A stretch of DNA of 53,129 nucleotides from Porodaedalea pini (Eukaryota; Basidiomycota; Agaricomycetes; Hymenochaetales; Hymenochaetaceae). The translations under genes and the position numbers were made by a program. This document shows positions 1 through 10,231 of this stretch, in pieces. Positions within the stretch are counted from its first letter, which is position 1, and every line of letters begins with the position of its first letter. The notes under the pieces were generated by a model. It worked only from the letters and a program-made list of their open reading frames with translations. It was not told the origin of the DNA and did not search any database. The stretch spans positions 1 through 53,129 of the forward strand of contig NBAY01000145.1 of assembly GCA_002794775.1 (NCBI GenBank), in the 5' to 3' direction.

Positions 1-11
1 CCTCCTCCCTC

Positions 12-722
12 CCATCCCAATCCCTAATTCCTACCGACAACAACAACACCAATCCACCATCCAATCTCCGCCAAATCATCCCAATCCTTTCCGACAACTA
101 CCACCGACCACTTCACCTCCGACATCGACAACAACACCGACTCCAGCAATCTCCACTGACACTCGTCTCCACCAACTCTCTTCACCAACTTCGACACTCC
201 GACTTCGACAATCCGACAATCCGACAATCCGACAACTGCCACCCTCAGAGCCGACCCCATGCATCCAGCAATTCTCAGCATATACGACTACCAGGTGAAA
301 CAATCCTGTGAGCACGCCATTTGAAGGGAAGGGAAGGGAAAGGGAGGAGGACGCAAGGATGACGGAAGGGACCGATTCAAAAGGCTTTTCTCGAGTCCGA
401 GCGTCCGGGACGCCGAGGAAGATGAGTGACTTTCAGCCTGATTTTTATCTACGGAACTAACTGTGTCTAGATGACTGCGAACCCACCATTTGACGCCGAC
501 CTCACCTTCGCTTACTTCGACCGGACAATATATGCCGATGGAGACGACCTTATCTATGAGTAGCATTTTGTTGCGTTCCTCCGAAGACTACCTACTGATA
601 CTGCTGTCGTCTATTACCAGATGCCTACCGTACGACACCGATGTTGATTTTGGAATCGAAGAACTGGAATCGACAACGCCACTCCGAATCGCTACTTTAT
701 CCGTTGTACCCTAATCGCTCAC
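12..722 (+). repeat. Gene-like repeat module, copy L0
   Basis: This is one of five copies of a ~700-bp module (others at 1971-2690, 13266-13968, 14563-15263 and 16432-17118, the last three inverted). It starts with a Pro/Gln/Thr-rich coding-like stretch that ends at a GTGAAA donor-like site near 294. A non-coding-looking part ends in CTAG before ATGACTGCGAAC near 470, and a conserved segment follows to the Cys/Pro-rich end near 715. The internal exon/intron look is conserved between copies: donor GTGAGT near 545 in most copies (TATGAGT here) and acceptor CAG near 621. I do not recognise the product. It could be a decayed gene family or a non-coding satellite. Confidence 0.6.
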
Positions 723-1970
723 CTCTGTCTTGTTTCTGCTCCCGCTCCTGCCTCCGCTCCTGCTCTTCCTCCTCCGTCCCTCCTCCCCCCTCCCTCCTCC
801 GTTCTTCTTCCTCCCCTCCCTCCGCTCCTCTTCTTCCCTCCTCCTCCGCTCCCGCTCCTCCTCCCTCCTCCCTCCTCCCTCCTCCGCTCTCCCACCTCTG
901 TTCCTTCCTCCTCTCCTTCCTTCTCCCCTCCGTCCTCCCCTCCTTCCTCCGTCCCTCCTCTTCCCTCCTCCACTCTCCCTCCTCCGTTCCTCCTCCTCAC
1001 CTCCTCCATCCCTCCTCCCCCTCTTCCGTCCTTCTTCCTCCCCTCCGTCTTCCCCCCCCCTCCGTCCTCCACTCCGCTCCCGTCCCCACTTCCTTCTTCT
1101 CCGCTCTCCCTCCTCCATTCACTCCTCTGTCCTTTCTTCCTCCCTCCCTCCGCTCCTCTTCTTCCCTCCTCCTCCGCTCCCGCTCCTCCTCCCTCCTCCG
1201 CTCTCCCACCTCTGTCCTTCCTCCCCTCTTTCCTCCTGCCCTCCGTCCCTCCTCTTCCCTCCTCCGCTCTCCCTCCTCCTTTCCTCCTCCTCCCCTCCTC
1301 CATCCCTCCTCCTCCCCCTCCGTTCCTTCTTCCTCCCCTCCGTCTTCCCCCCCCCTCCGTCCTCCACTCCGCTCCCGTCCCCACTTCCATCTTCTCCGCT
1401 CTCCCTCCTCCATCCCTCCTCTGTCCTTCTTCCTCCTCTCCCTCCGCTCCTCTTCTTCCCTCCTCCTCCGCTCTCCACCTCCTCCGCTCTCCACCTCTGT
1501 CCTTCCTCCCCTCCTTCCTCCTCCCCTCCGTCCTCCCCTCCTTCCTCCGTCCCTCCTCCGTCCCTCCTCCTCCGCTCTCCCTCCTCCGTTTCTCCTCCAT
1601 CTCTCCTCCCCTCCTCCATCTCTCCTCCCCTCCTCCATCTCTCCTCCCCCCCCCCCTCGGTCCTTCTTCCTCCCCTCCGTCCTCCCCCTCCCCTCCCTCC
1701 TCCACTCCGCTCCCGTCCCCACTCCCTTCTTCTCCGCTCTCCCTCCTCCATTCCTCCTTCCCCCCCGCCCTCCTCTGTCCTTCTTCCTCCCCTCCCTCCT
1801 CCGTCCTTCTTCCTCCCTTCCCTCATCCCTCCCTCTCTGCTCTCCCACCTCCTCCTCCGCTCTCCTTCCCACCTCCTCGTCCGCTCTCCTCCCTCCCCCC
1901 TCCGCTCTCCCCTTCCTCCCCTCCGCCTTTCCCTCCCTCCTCCTTCCTCCTCCCTCCTCCGCTCCTCCCT
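723..1970 (+). repeat. 1.25-kb polypyrimidine (CCT/CTC-rich) tract
   Basis: The plus strand is almost entirely C and T, built from degenerate CTCCTCC and CCGCTCTCC blocks. It contains larger repeated blocks of roughly 100-330 bp: the phrase around 1075-1130 recurs near 1370-1420 and 1705-1750. Several frames stay open only because the composition excludes stop codons, so the long Pro/Ser- or Gly/Glu/Arg-rich reading frames here are composition artefacts. The strand asymmetry makes it a candidate for triplex or slipped structures. Matching purine tracts lie in the inverted arm at 13969-14545 and 15264-16415. Confidence 0.85.
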
Positions 1971-2690
1971 CCCATCCCAATCCCTAATTCCTACCAACAA
2001 CAACACCAATCCGCCACCCAATCTCCGCCAAATCAACCCAATCCTTTCCGACAACTACCACCGACCACTTCACCTCCGACATCGACAACAACACCGACTC
2101 CAGCAATCTCCACCGACACTCATCTCCACCAACTCTCTTCACCAACTTCGACACTCCGACTTCGACAATCCGACAATCCGACAATCCGACAACTGCCACC
2201 CTCAGAGCCGACCCTATGCATCCAGCAATTCTCAGCATATACGACTACCAGGTGAAACAGTCCTGTGGGTGCGCCGTTGGAAGGGAAGGGGAGGGGGAGG
2301 GGGGACGCAAGGATGTCGGCAGGGACCGATCTAAGAGTCTCTTCTCGTGTCCGAGCGTCCGGGACGCCGAAGAAGATGAGTGACTTTCAGCCGGATTTTT
2401 ATATATGGACCGTGTTCTAACCGTCTCTTCCTAGATGATTGCGAACCCGCCATTTGACGCCGACCCTCGCCTCCGTTTACTTCGACCGGACAATATATGC
2501 CAATGGAGACGACCTTATCTGTGAGTAGCATTTTGTTGCGTTCCTCCGAAGACTACCCACTAATACCGCTATCGTCTATTATCAGATGCCTACCGTACGA
2601 CGCCGATGTTGGTTTTGGAATCGGAGAACTGGAATCGACAACGCCACTCCGGATCGCTACTATACCCGTTGCACCCTAATCGCTCGCCTC
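1971..2690 (+). repeat. Gene-like repeat module, copy L1
   Basis: This is the second left-side copy of the module. Relative to the copy at 12-722 it carries one extra C near 2465, which shifts the frame of the second exon-like segment. In this version, splicing at GTGAGT (2520) to CAG (2585) gives a continuous C-terminal sequence ending LRIATIPVAP and a stop at about 2679. It is followed by a TTTTC-rich run rather than by a CCT tract. The closest relative is the inverted copy at 13266-13968. Confidence 0.6.
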
Positions 2691-3140
2691 TTTCTTGCTT
2701 CGCCTGCTTTCGTTCGATGCCTTGCTTTCTTTTCTTTTTCTTTTCTTTTCTTTTCTTTTTTGTACGCGGGACGAATTATGAGCGGAGTGCATGAAAGGCA
2801 GGATGCATTAATATTGACGCAGGCGTACTATTTGGGGGGGGGGGGGTTCATTAGTGTACAATGTTATCATGTAAAAGAACGAGATGAATGCTATCATAAA
2901 CAGCCGGATCGACTGCGTCGATCCGACTTGGGACTCACAATGATCTGCTCTCAGTCTGAGGCTCTTCTTTCTCCTTCATGTTGTTGCACATTGACTAGTG
3001 CGAGTTGAGTAGGTTCAAAATATTAATGGTTGTTTTAACTTGAATCGGCTCCCACAGCGAGGACGCCGAGCCGAGTCGAACGGGTCCGTCATGACGGACC
3101 AACCCTTTTTACAAGCCAGAGACTCTTCATAAATATATCA

Positions 3141-3163
3141 TATAAAAGACTGCTCGCGCAGTC
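3141..3163 (+). promoter_or_regulatory. TATA box and adjoining hairpin of secreted protein gene 1
   Basis: TATAAAAG at 3141-3148 lies about 66 nt upstream of the start codon. It overlaps a perfect 6-bp stem, GACTGC/GCAGTC, with loop TCGC (3148-3163). The inverted copy at 12818-12840 keeps the TATA box and both stem halves, and only the 4-nt loop differs. The TATA role follows from position. The role of the stem (protein site or 5' leader structure) is inference. Confidence 0.5.
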
Positions 3164-3213
3164 TCCTTATTTTCCCCTTCTTAGATCCCCTTCACCCACC
3201 GCCGTCTACTACT

Positions 3214-3726
3214 ATGAAGCTCTTCGCCGTCCTCATCTCGCTTGCCGCCGCCGCTTACGCCCAGAGCATTAGTATTCCCGCGCCCGCGAACAACGCGACG
3301 CTCTCTGCGGGGCAGAGCGCGACTGTCGCTGTCGCCGTACGTCCAGTTTCCTTTTTTTTTCTCTTGCATAAAATTGCTACTTATTATTATCCTATGTGTC
3401 GGCAGGACTCCTCAACATCTCAGAGCAGCCTCGGCGTGTCCATCGCCCTGCAGCCCGTCTCCGGCGCGCTCAGCACCGTCCTCTATAATGGGACCTACGA
3501 CCCACAGTTCGGGCCTGGGAACCTCGAGGTACCCGTGCAGGAGTTCTCCGTTCTTGTCCCGTCCGACTTCGAAAAAGGCGCGGCCCTGCTTACTGCTGTA
3601 GTCACGACTGTGAGCCTGCATTACAGACCAAAGCTCGGACCCAACTGAGTGATGATTTGTTATTCTACCCAGGCCGACTCACCGGTTACTCCTGAGAGCG
3701 CTAATGTGACGATCAGTATTGCCTGA
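3214..3726 (+). CDS. Small secreted protein, copy 1 (126 aa)
   Basis: There are three exons, 3214-3336, 3406-3609 and 3673-3726, with GT-AG introns of 69 and 63 nt; the spliced frame gives 126 residues. Residues 1-16 form a signal peptide (MKLFAVLISLAAAAYA). The mature part begins QSISIPAPANNATLSAGQS, has N-glycosylation sequons (NAT, NGT, NVT), contains no cysteine, and ends NVTISIA. The order (secreted, I-P-x-x-G-Q-S opening, a beta-rich middle with YNGTYDPQFGPG, a PSDFEKG motif, NVT near the C-terminus) matches a family of agaricomycete secreted proteins of unknown role. The opening faintly resembles the Ig-like Kre9/Knh1 cell-wall domain, but I cannot establish that. Its twin is at 12253-12767, and two more distant relatives are at 24475-25059 and 25987-26536. 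Confidence 0.85.
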
Positions 3727-4137
3727 AGCCGAGAATATTAATGCTGTTCGAATTCGGCGTGCACCTTTCAACGCAGACTGCGAGGATTGATTCGTTTTCA
3801 GAAATGTGGAAGCCCTTGACGCTCTTTTTTCTGGAATCTAAATGAGTCCTTCCAAGTTCCATCACTCCTTTGTGTATCCGTTCCTTCAAGTTCGCGTTGT
3901 CGTTGTATATTGCGTTTCTTATGGGAAATATGCCTAATCTCCTATCGAACCGGATTTGAAGTTCTTGCGATACTTTGGTTCGGGACGACAATCTTTAAAC
4001 AAGTAACAGACAACAAATCTACTCGTGTTCGGAGCGCTCTGTAGGTATGTATTAGTCTAGAAGTACGCATGTATGTGGGCTTGCTTGCCCAAGTCAAAGC
4101 AAAAGGAAGTAGAAAAAGGTGTCGGACGGGTCCTCTT
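3727..4137. other. Intergenic, convergent gene ends
   Basis: About 410 bp lie between the ends of secreted protein gene 1 (+) and zuotin (-). It is AT-richer than its neighbours and presumably holds both 3' untranslated regions. I see no repeat from the inverted arm and no supportable gene. Confidence 0.5.
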
Positions 4138-5713
4138 TTATGCAGCAGCAGCCGCGTCTTCTTCCGCCTTCCTCGCCGCCCGTCGCCCTTCCTTTGCGGC
4201 CTTCGCTTTCTCCTTCTTTGCCTTTTCCTTCTCTACCTTCTCGCGCGCCGCCGCCTCTTCCGCGCGCTTCTTCTCTGCCTCGGCCTCGAGTCGCTTCTTC
4301 TCTGCATCCTCTGCGCCACCTGCACCGGGTTTCCCTTTGCGCTTTTTCGCCTCGCGTGCCTCCTTCTCTTCCTGCTTGATCCGCTTGATGCGTGGGTCGA
4401 GCGTGAGTGCGAGGTCGACGAGGGAACGCAACCGTGCATTGTCCTCCTTTTTGCGTCGCGCACGTTCTGACTTGTTCTTCTTCTCCGTGTATCGCTTGTC
4501 GTCGCGACTTCAAAGCCCGTTCAGCCTAATCACAACTTTACGGAGATGTAGAAAATACGACACTCACTTATCACTCCCCTCATTCACCTCCTTGTCGAGG
4601 TACTCAAAGCTCCGCCAGCTGTCAAAATTATACCAAAAGTCGTAGAAACCCTCGACGGCTGCCTTGGCGTCGTCCATCCCGCCGAGCATCGGCACGGGCT
4701 GTTTCTTGCTGAAGCGCGCCTCGCGCTCGAACACGGGTGCGAAGAGTGAGAAGAATGCCTTCGGGTCGCGTTCGACACTGCGCTTCGCGTCCTTCTCCGT
4801 CGGCGCGTCTTCCTCCAGCTCCATGAAGTGTGGGTCTACGGAGTCGAATTGCCGTCGCTTTTCTGGGTGCGAGAGCACCTCGAGCGCCTTCTGGATGCAC
4901 TTGAAGAACGCGTCGTCATTTGCATCCCCTGCGACGCCTGCCTTCTTGTCCGGGTGATGCTTCAGCACCTTTTTGCGATCTGAGGCAACTGCGGTGAGTT
5001 GTAAGAAAGTAAAGGTAGCTTTATGGACTGACGTGCGATTTTGATTTGCTCCTGCGTCGCTTTGTATCGCAAGTGCGACAGACCAAGTACGGCGTAGTGG
5101 TCTTGTTTCTAGAGCGGAAGTTGGAGTCAGTATACATTCGAATAGATCATTAGTTAGGAAATATGAAAATCAAGTGCTGAATTGCCACAGACTTAGCGCG
5201 AACATCGGCATCAACCAATCGTGAGGCAGTATAGTTCATTCGCGCAGCATAAATCCAGATAATAGTAAGTATTGCAGCATACGCAACTCACCTTCCACTC
5301 CTTCGGATCGAGCGCGAGCAAGTCAGGAGCCTCCTCCTCATCGCCAACACCTAAATCATCCTCGTTTCCATCTGCTTCCTCGCTCTGTGCGCGCTCACGG
5401 CGTGCGGCCTCGTGTTTGTCATGCTCCTCAAATGAGTGATTGTGGATCGAGCGGCGGACGTGTGCAAGATATGCTGGTCCTACGGGGAGCAGCTTTCGCG
5501 GTACGAGTTCAGATGTGACATTCGTGAAGATGGTTGCAGGTGCTGCGGGGGCTTCAAAGTTCGAGAAATGAGTGCGTGGATTAAGACTTGCTAAAGACAC
5601 TACAGGAAGGGCGTAAACGTACGCGGGATTTTCTGGCCGGCATTAATTTGCTCTTGCGCCCAGTTTTTGGGAGTTGGCGGCGCTGTGATCGGGAGGTGAA
5701 TCACGCCGGCCAT
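4138..5713 (-). CDS. ZUO1: Zuotin-type J-domain ribosome-associated chaperone (405 aa)
   Basis: There are five exons on the minus strand: 5713-5623, 5551-5292, 5108-5033, 4988-4568 and 4507-4138. Together they make 405 residues with every junction in frame. The N-terminal part has the zuotin signature [12 protein letters not shown]. The J domain runs from about residue 115 ([14 protein letters not shown]) to 190, with the HPD motif at 154-156. A zuotin-homology region follows ([16 protein letters not shown], then [18 protein letters not shown] and [11 protein letters not shown]). The protein ends in a charged Lys/Glu/Ala helix and an EEDAAAAA tail. In the family this protein pairs with Ssz1 at the ribosomal exit tunnel and stimulates Ssb Hsp70. 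The length is close to the 433 residues of the yeast protein, and there are no C-terminal SANT domains as in animal DNAJC2. Confidence 0.93.
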
Positions 5714-7484
5714 CGCTAAGAAAAAGAGAGAATGAGGAGCTCTACGAGGACTAAGGCAACCAAAAGTTAGACTTCATAAAATCTTGATGAGTGCACGTCC
5801 GTGACATATGCGTGACTGTCGAGCGACATTCTCGTGACATTCTCGTGACAAGTAGGTTTGTGACAGACTCGGACGAGGTCAACTCGACTCCCAAGTCTAC
5901 ATCTTCTCTTGAATCAGAATTTCGGGAAGCTTTTCTATCCGACTCGCCTCGAGAAAAGACAAGGGTCTGATAAAGGATTTTCTCGGGCTAAAGGAGCTCT
6001 AACTTATCTTAACTTTTTACGGTCAACGTTGCCATCACTGACATGCGAATCTCGTCTTCCGAGTACCAAGCACATGCATCAGTACTACTGGAGCCATCGA
6101 CGCAAATTTCGATCAGCTCGAGTATTGGAGAGACCCTCGAGAAAAAGATCCCATGCTTGTGCTTCTCACATGTCAACTGCGCGTGAGTGGTCATTCATAG
6201 TTATTTTTTCATTCAATGGTCCGCTTCTAATGCTCGAAGGCTTCTGTAGTTCCCGAGAAAATAAAAAGGGAGCTGCGCTGCCTGAAAACGTGAAAGATAC
6301 GGTGCACATGTGGCCTTGTCATATAAGTATTCTCACCGTTTCTCGGTCTAGATCGTCTATCTCGCCTTTGCTTGGGTGAATACGTGAAAGAAAAAAGGCG
6401 GTCTGTAATCACTGTCGCATAATCCGATGGTCAAGCCCTTAGAAGTATAGCTATGCCGAGAAAACCCTTTCTTCTCGATGTTTCATGAAGCCCCTCTTGG
6501 TGTATAGGAATACGGGTGAGCTTGATCTAATGACTACTTACTCCTCATCTCTACGTTGGCTGATCGCTCCATCCAAAGATCGAAGCATAATGCGAGATCG
6601 CCTGTAGGTCGCAATCGGCGCCTTCGGAGAAGCTCCAGCCGTGCAGTCCTCCGCCGAGGCTGCGCTGCGCGACGAAACAGGCTACATTTTCCGCGTGGCC
6701 CTGACACTCGAGCCTGAGGATCAGGCCTTTTGTTCACGAGCAATTCAGTGATTGGACGCAAACTTGCTTATCCTCCCCTTGAGTGTCACTATGCTCCTCC
6801 TGAGCCTGAAACCCAAGAACCCCTGTGTCAAGTCGGACGTTGCCCGTATCCATCCGCGCTCCATTTTGTGGAGGATTTTTTTTCTTTTTTTCCACGGCCC
6901 TGGATCACTGGGACCTTCCCGCCAGACAAGACTGACCTCCTGCCAGGGTTCTATAAACACCTGCGGCCTCGTCCTTTGGGCGCGAGGCAAGGGAAGCATA
7001 GCGCGAAGCACCGGCCTCATTCAGATTCGCCATTCGTACCGAGCACCGGTTCCCAGGTATTTTTAATGGTACCCTGCGAACAATGAACCTGTGCATGCTC
7101 TTTTACATCGATCCTCCTTTTTTCCATGTTAAAGGAGAGGGGGGGGAGAGGGGGACATAGTGGAGGGAGTCATAAGACGAGTATGACATAGCTTATCAGT
7201 CTGATCTTGTGCTGGCCCTCATACCCTTGATGTATCCTTTGTGAGAATAAAAGATTCTTCGCGATCCTGGAAACGTGGTGGAGGTGTTTACTTGTGTTTA
7301 CTTAGATAAGCAGGCTATAAGCACTGCTGAGGAGCTGATACGCATTCCTCCCATCCTTTACTTCCCCCCCTTCTGTAATGTCAATGTCTTGGATAGCATG
7401 AGCTTTCAATAACGAGCACGGAGAGCGTCGCGGACGGTAGACTCTGCCATCGAGTCCGGGGCGTTGCCTTTTCTTCTTCACATC
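5714..7484. other. Divergent intergenic region with gene-fragment-like pieces
   Basis: This 1.77-kb gap separates the divergent zuotin and copper-fist genes. Near 5829-5852 the string CATTCTCGTGA is repeated in tandem. Around 6606-6749 (+) a short open stretch reads AEAALRDETGYIFRVALTL and then stops at 6750; the ETGY part recalls the end of a Nudix box, but the essential REXXEE glutamates are missing. A purine-rich run (GAGGGGGGGAGAGGGGGA) lies near 7136-7154. Other open frames here lack recognisable domains or good codon patterns, so I annotate no gene. Confidence 0.4.
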
Positions 7485-9626
7485 ATGGTGCGCACTCTGC
7501 CCACCTATTACCCCGCTGCAGACCGTCCCTAACTCTCATCGATCCCCCAGGTTTTTGTTAACGAAAAGAAGTACGCGTGGTGAGCAGTTAACGCTCCTCT
7601 TCGCCTTTGATGGTTTCTCCTAATTTGCCCCCGTTTATAGCGAAACGTGCATCAAGGGCCATCGCTCCTCGACGTGCAACCACACCGAACGCCCCCTATT
7701 CGAAATCAAGAAGAAAGGCCGCCCCATTACTCAGTGCGAGCATTGTAGGGAGTTGCGGAAGACGAAGCAAGTGCATGTTAAATGTTTATGTGAGGGGAGA
7801 GAAGATATCGACGCCGTGTCGCATAGTATCCCCGCGAAGAAAGGCGAGTAGCGCCCGCTGTTCAAGCTGGCCTCACAGTTATCTAACACCCCACAATCTC
7901 ATGCAGCTAATCGCAAGGGGCCTACACCAAGTGCCGCATTCCCATATGGCCTCCGCCCGTCATCGGCGTCGACATCAGATTCAGAGGACGCATATCAGGG
8001 ACCGAGCAAGGCGAAGGCTGTCCAGAGAAGTCCGCGAACACATCACCGCCTCTCGCACTGAGCGGGATTTACTAATATTTCTTTAACGCAGCTGATGATT
8101 CGCCGTGTGCGTGCAAGAATGGCGGCGGCCCGTGCGAGTGCTGCACACCGCGCTATCCGCCGCGCGTGAAGCGCAGCGCGACACCGCCAATGTTGCGCCC
8201 GAAGATCGGCGATATCCGGGCGACGGCGCCTGCGTTGCATCGTCCGTCGTCGGACGCCGGTGACGCGCACGAGTTATCGCAGCAGCACCAGTACGCGGAG
8301 CCAGAGCCCCATGCACTCACGCATGGACACGGAGCCCGCATGACACACGGCTCAGCTCTATTCAACCCGTATGGTCTTGCCCATGACGTCCACCTGCGAG
8401 TCCACGATATGCGCGACCACGAAACTATGTCCGCGTCTGGTCTGGATACCTCGAACGGGTATATTTACCCTGTACCACCCATTTCGTACGACCAGCAGCA
8501 GTCCTTCGAAGCACGATCAGAACCATCTCCGCTGTGGCCGAATGGCGAAAGGCTCTCAGACGACGTCAACAACATGCCTCCCGCCTATGACACACAAGGT
8601 TCTGAATGCCAGTCTGACCTGTTTGGAGCAGTCGATTTTGGATCCGTCGACGTCGACGCTTGGCTCCGCGAGATGATGGTGTCCAACAGCAATCCCTCCC
8701 CCACAGAACCTGACATCTCGTCTGCACAACCCTCTTCCTCAAACATCCCTTACACCGACCCTCACGCAGACTCTCAAACTCTCCCTGTTCCGCAAGCTCT
8801 TGACGTATCTCGAGAACTCACCCAGGCGCAAGATCAAGACTATGCTCCGGCATCCAGCCAGTTCGATCTTCTGCCACGCCTCGGGAATCTCGACCTCGAC
8901 TTTAACGACACCTACCTCAGCGGCAGCGACCAAGACGTCGGGGACGTCAATCGGGTTAGCTCCGCTGCAGGCATGTTCGAATCTGAACTTCTTAACTACG
9001 CGCCACCAGCAGCACCTTCAGCACAAGAAGACGCGTCCGAGCTTCTTGGCGCTGCGTCTGCCCCCTTCTCCGTCCCGGCTCCAGCTCCAGCCCCTGCCCC
9101 GCCACCCCCTATTCTCACGATCCAGTCCTGCGGCAACGGCGAGTTCCGCTACGCGCCTGCGTCCGCAATCGCAGAGCCCAAGCCGCAGGAGTACGCGTTC
9201 GATTACCTCGCGACGATGGTGGATCCGGACTACGTCGTGCGGCCCACGCCGGGCCTGCCCGCGCTCACGCGGTCATCGTCCATTGGCTCGCACTCCAGCA
9301 GTCGATCGCGCTCGAGCATGGGGATGAGCTACTGGGCGCGGAACGGGAGCAGCGACTGCGTGAATGCGAACACGGGTGATCAGTGGCACAGCGCAGCGGA
9401 CAGCACGAGCACCAGTTATCACAGCATGGGCACGGCGGAGGGCTCGTGGGGTTTGCCCGCATACCCGTCGGTCGCGGAGACGGCGCGCGGATGGCCTGCG
9501 TCGCGTGTGCAGTCGTACATGCAGGACAGAGGCCGTGCACCCGGCATCGCTGCGCTGGGCGTCCCGCACTCGAAAGACACCGTCCCGGCCGCTGCTGCTG
9601 AAGCGCACCCTTTGTCATTCAACTGA
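7485..9626 (+). CDS. Copper-fist DNA-binding transcription factor (630 aa)
   Basis: The exons are 7485-7487, 7551-7579, 7641-7843, 7907-8029 and 8092-9626, giving 630 residues in frame. Exon 1 encodes only the start Met. The copper-fist domain occupies residues 1-40: YACETCIKGHRSSTC with ligands Cys11, Cys14, Cys23 and His25, then the minor-groove KKKGRP segment (GRP at 37-39) and QCEHCRE. A second Cys cluster, CAC-x6-CECC, is at 125-137. In Mac1/Cuf1/GRISEA-type factors such clusters bind Cu(I), but the pattern here is not the classical copy, so either a Mac1/Cuf1-like copper regulator or an Haa1/Cuf2-like factor is possible. The remaining ~490 residues are low-complexity, Ser/Pro/Asp-rich with a (PA)n run, as expected of an activation region. 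The third intron has a GC donor (AAAG/GCGAGT). The protein should act in the nucleus. Confidence 0.93.
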
Positions 9627-10231
9627 TGTCACCTTGACCCCCGCCCCCACAAAACCAAAAAAGCATCTTGATACTTTTCCTTTTCTTTTCTTGCGTGCGC
9701 GTACTCGATACCCCCGCGGCGTTCGCCATTTTTTACCCCCCTTGGACCCTCACCCTCGCTTCTTGATATTTCCTTATTCCTCATTCCTCATTCCTCAGCA
9801 CCTCGTCTCTCTTCCCTCCTTCCCTCTGCCTTCTCTCCTCTCTCCACCCTCTTCGCGCAGGAGCGACTACTTATAGGCATGTACGCTGGACTGTGCATCC
9901 CCCACCCCCCATAACTCTCTCTCTCTCTCTTCTGCTGCTTTGCATTCTCAAACATGTCCCGTTCCGCGTCTGTGACAGCAAATGGTCCCGTCTCTCTCAA
10001 TCGTCACTCCTACACATGATGCGATTTTTTCTTTTCATTTTCGTCTTTTTATCCCTGCTTATCTACTTAATGTAGGTAGGTAGATATGAGATAGGAGCGT
10101 GTGAGAATAGCGTATGTGACTGGTGTGTGTGATTCCGGTATACTTTTGTGTGTGCCGTATGAAATCGTAAAAGCAATGCAAGACGAGAAAAGAAAAAAAC
10201 AATTGCTCAAATCCTCCGCCCTCTATTAATA
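9627..10231. other. Convergent intergenic region
   Basis: About 600 bp lie between the 3' ends of the copper-fist gene (+) and the aminotransferase (-). It is pyrimidine-rich, with TTCC/TCTC runs (about 9760-9850 and a CT dinucleotide run near 9912-9930). No gene, hairpin terminator or repeat family member is evident. Confidence 0.5.

Larger units (their letters stand above)
1971..3726 (+). repeat. Left arm of large inverted repeat
   Basis: This segment is repeated, inverted and in the same order, at 12253-13968. It contains one gene-like module, a ~500-bp upstream region with a run of G at about 2836-2845, and a complete small secreted protein gene. Similarity stops at the stop codon of the secreted protein gene, since sequences beyond 3726 and below 12253 do not match. 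Outside, both arms continue into polypyrimidine/polypurine tracts and more modules, so the duplication may be larger and partly scrambled. Confidence 0.8.

Noticed and set aside
641..2334. Long Ser/Pro/Leu-rich open frames (up to 534 codons) on the plus strand
   Set aside because: They lie in the polypyrimidine tract, exist in all three frames of one strand with mirrored Gly/Glu/Arg frames on the other, and owe their openness to the absence of purines; no start or splice context supports them.
5916..5936. Possible heat-shock element (TTCGGGAAGC) upstream of zuotin
   Set aside because: Only two adjacent units fit the nGAAn pattern; three in phase are needed, and the site is ~200 bp from the start with no second cluster.
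5909..6379. 156-codon plus-strand frame upstream of the copper-fist gene
   Set aside because: No recognisable domain, no usable splice context, many Ser/Arg/Lys codons of mixed usage; regarded as chance.
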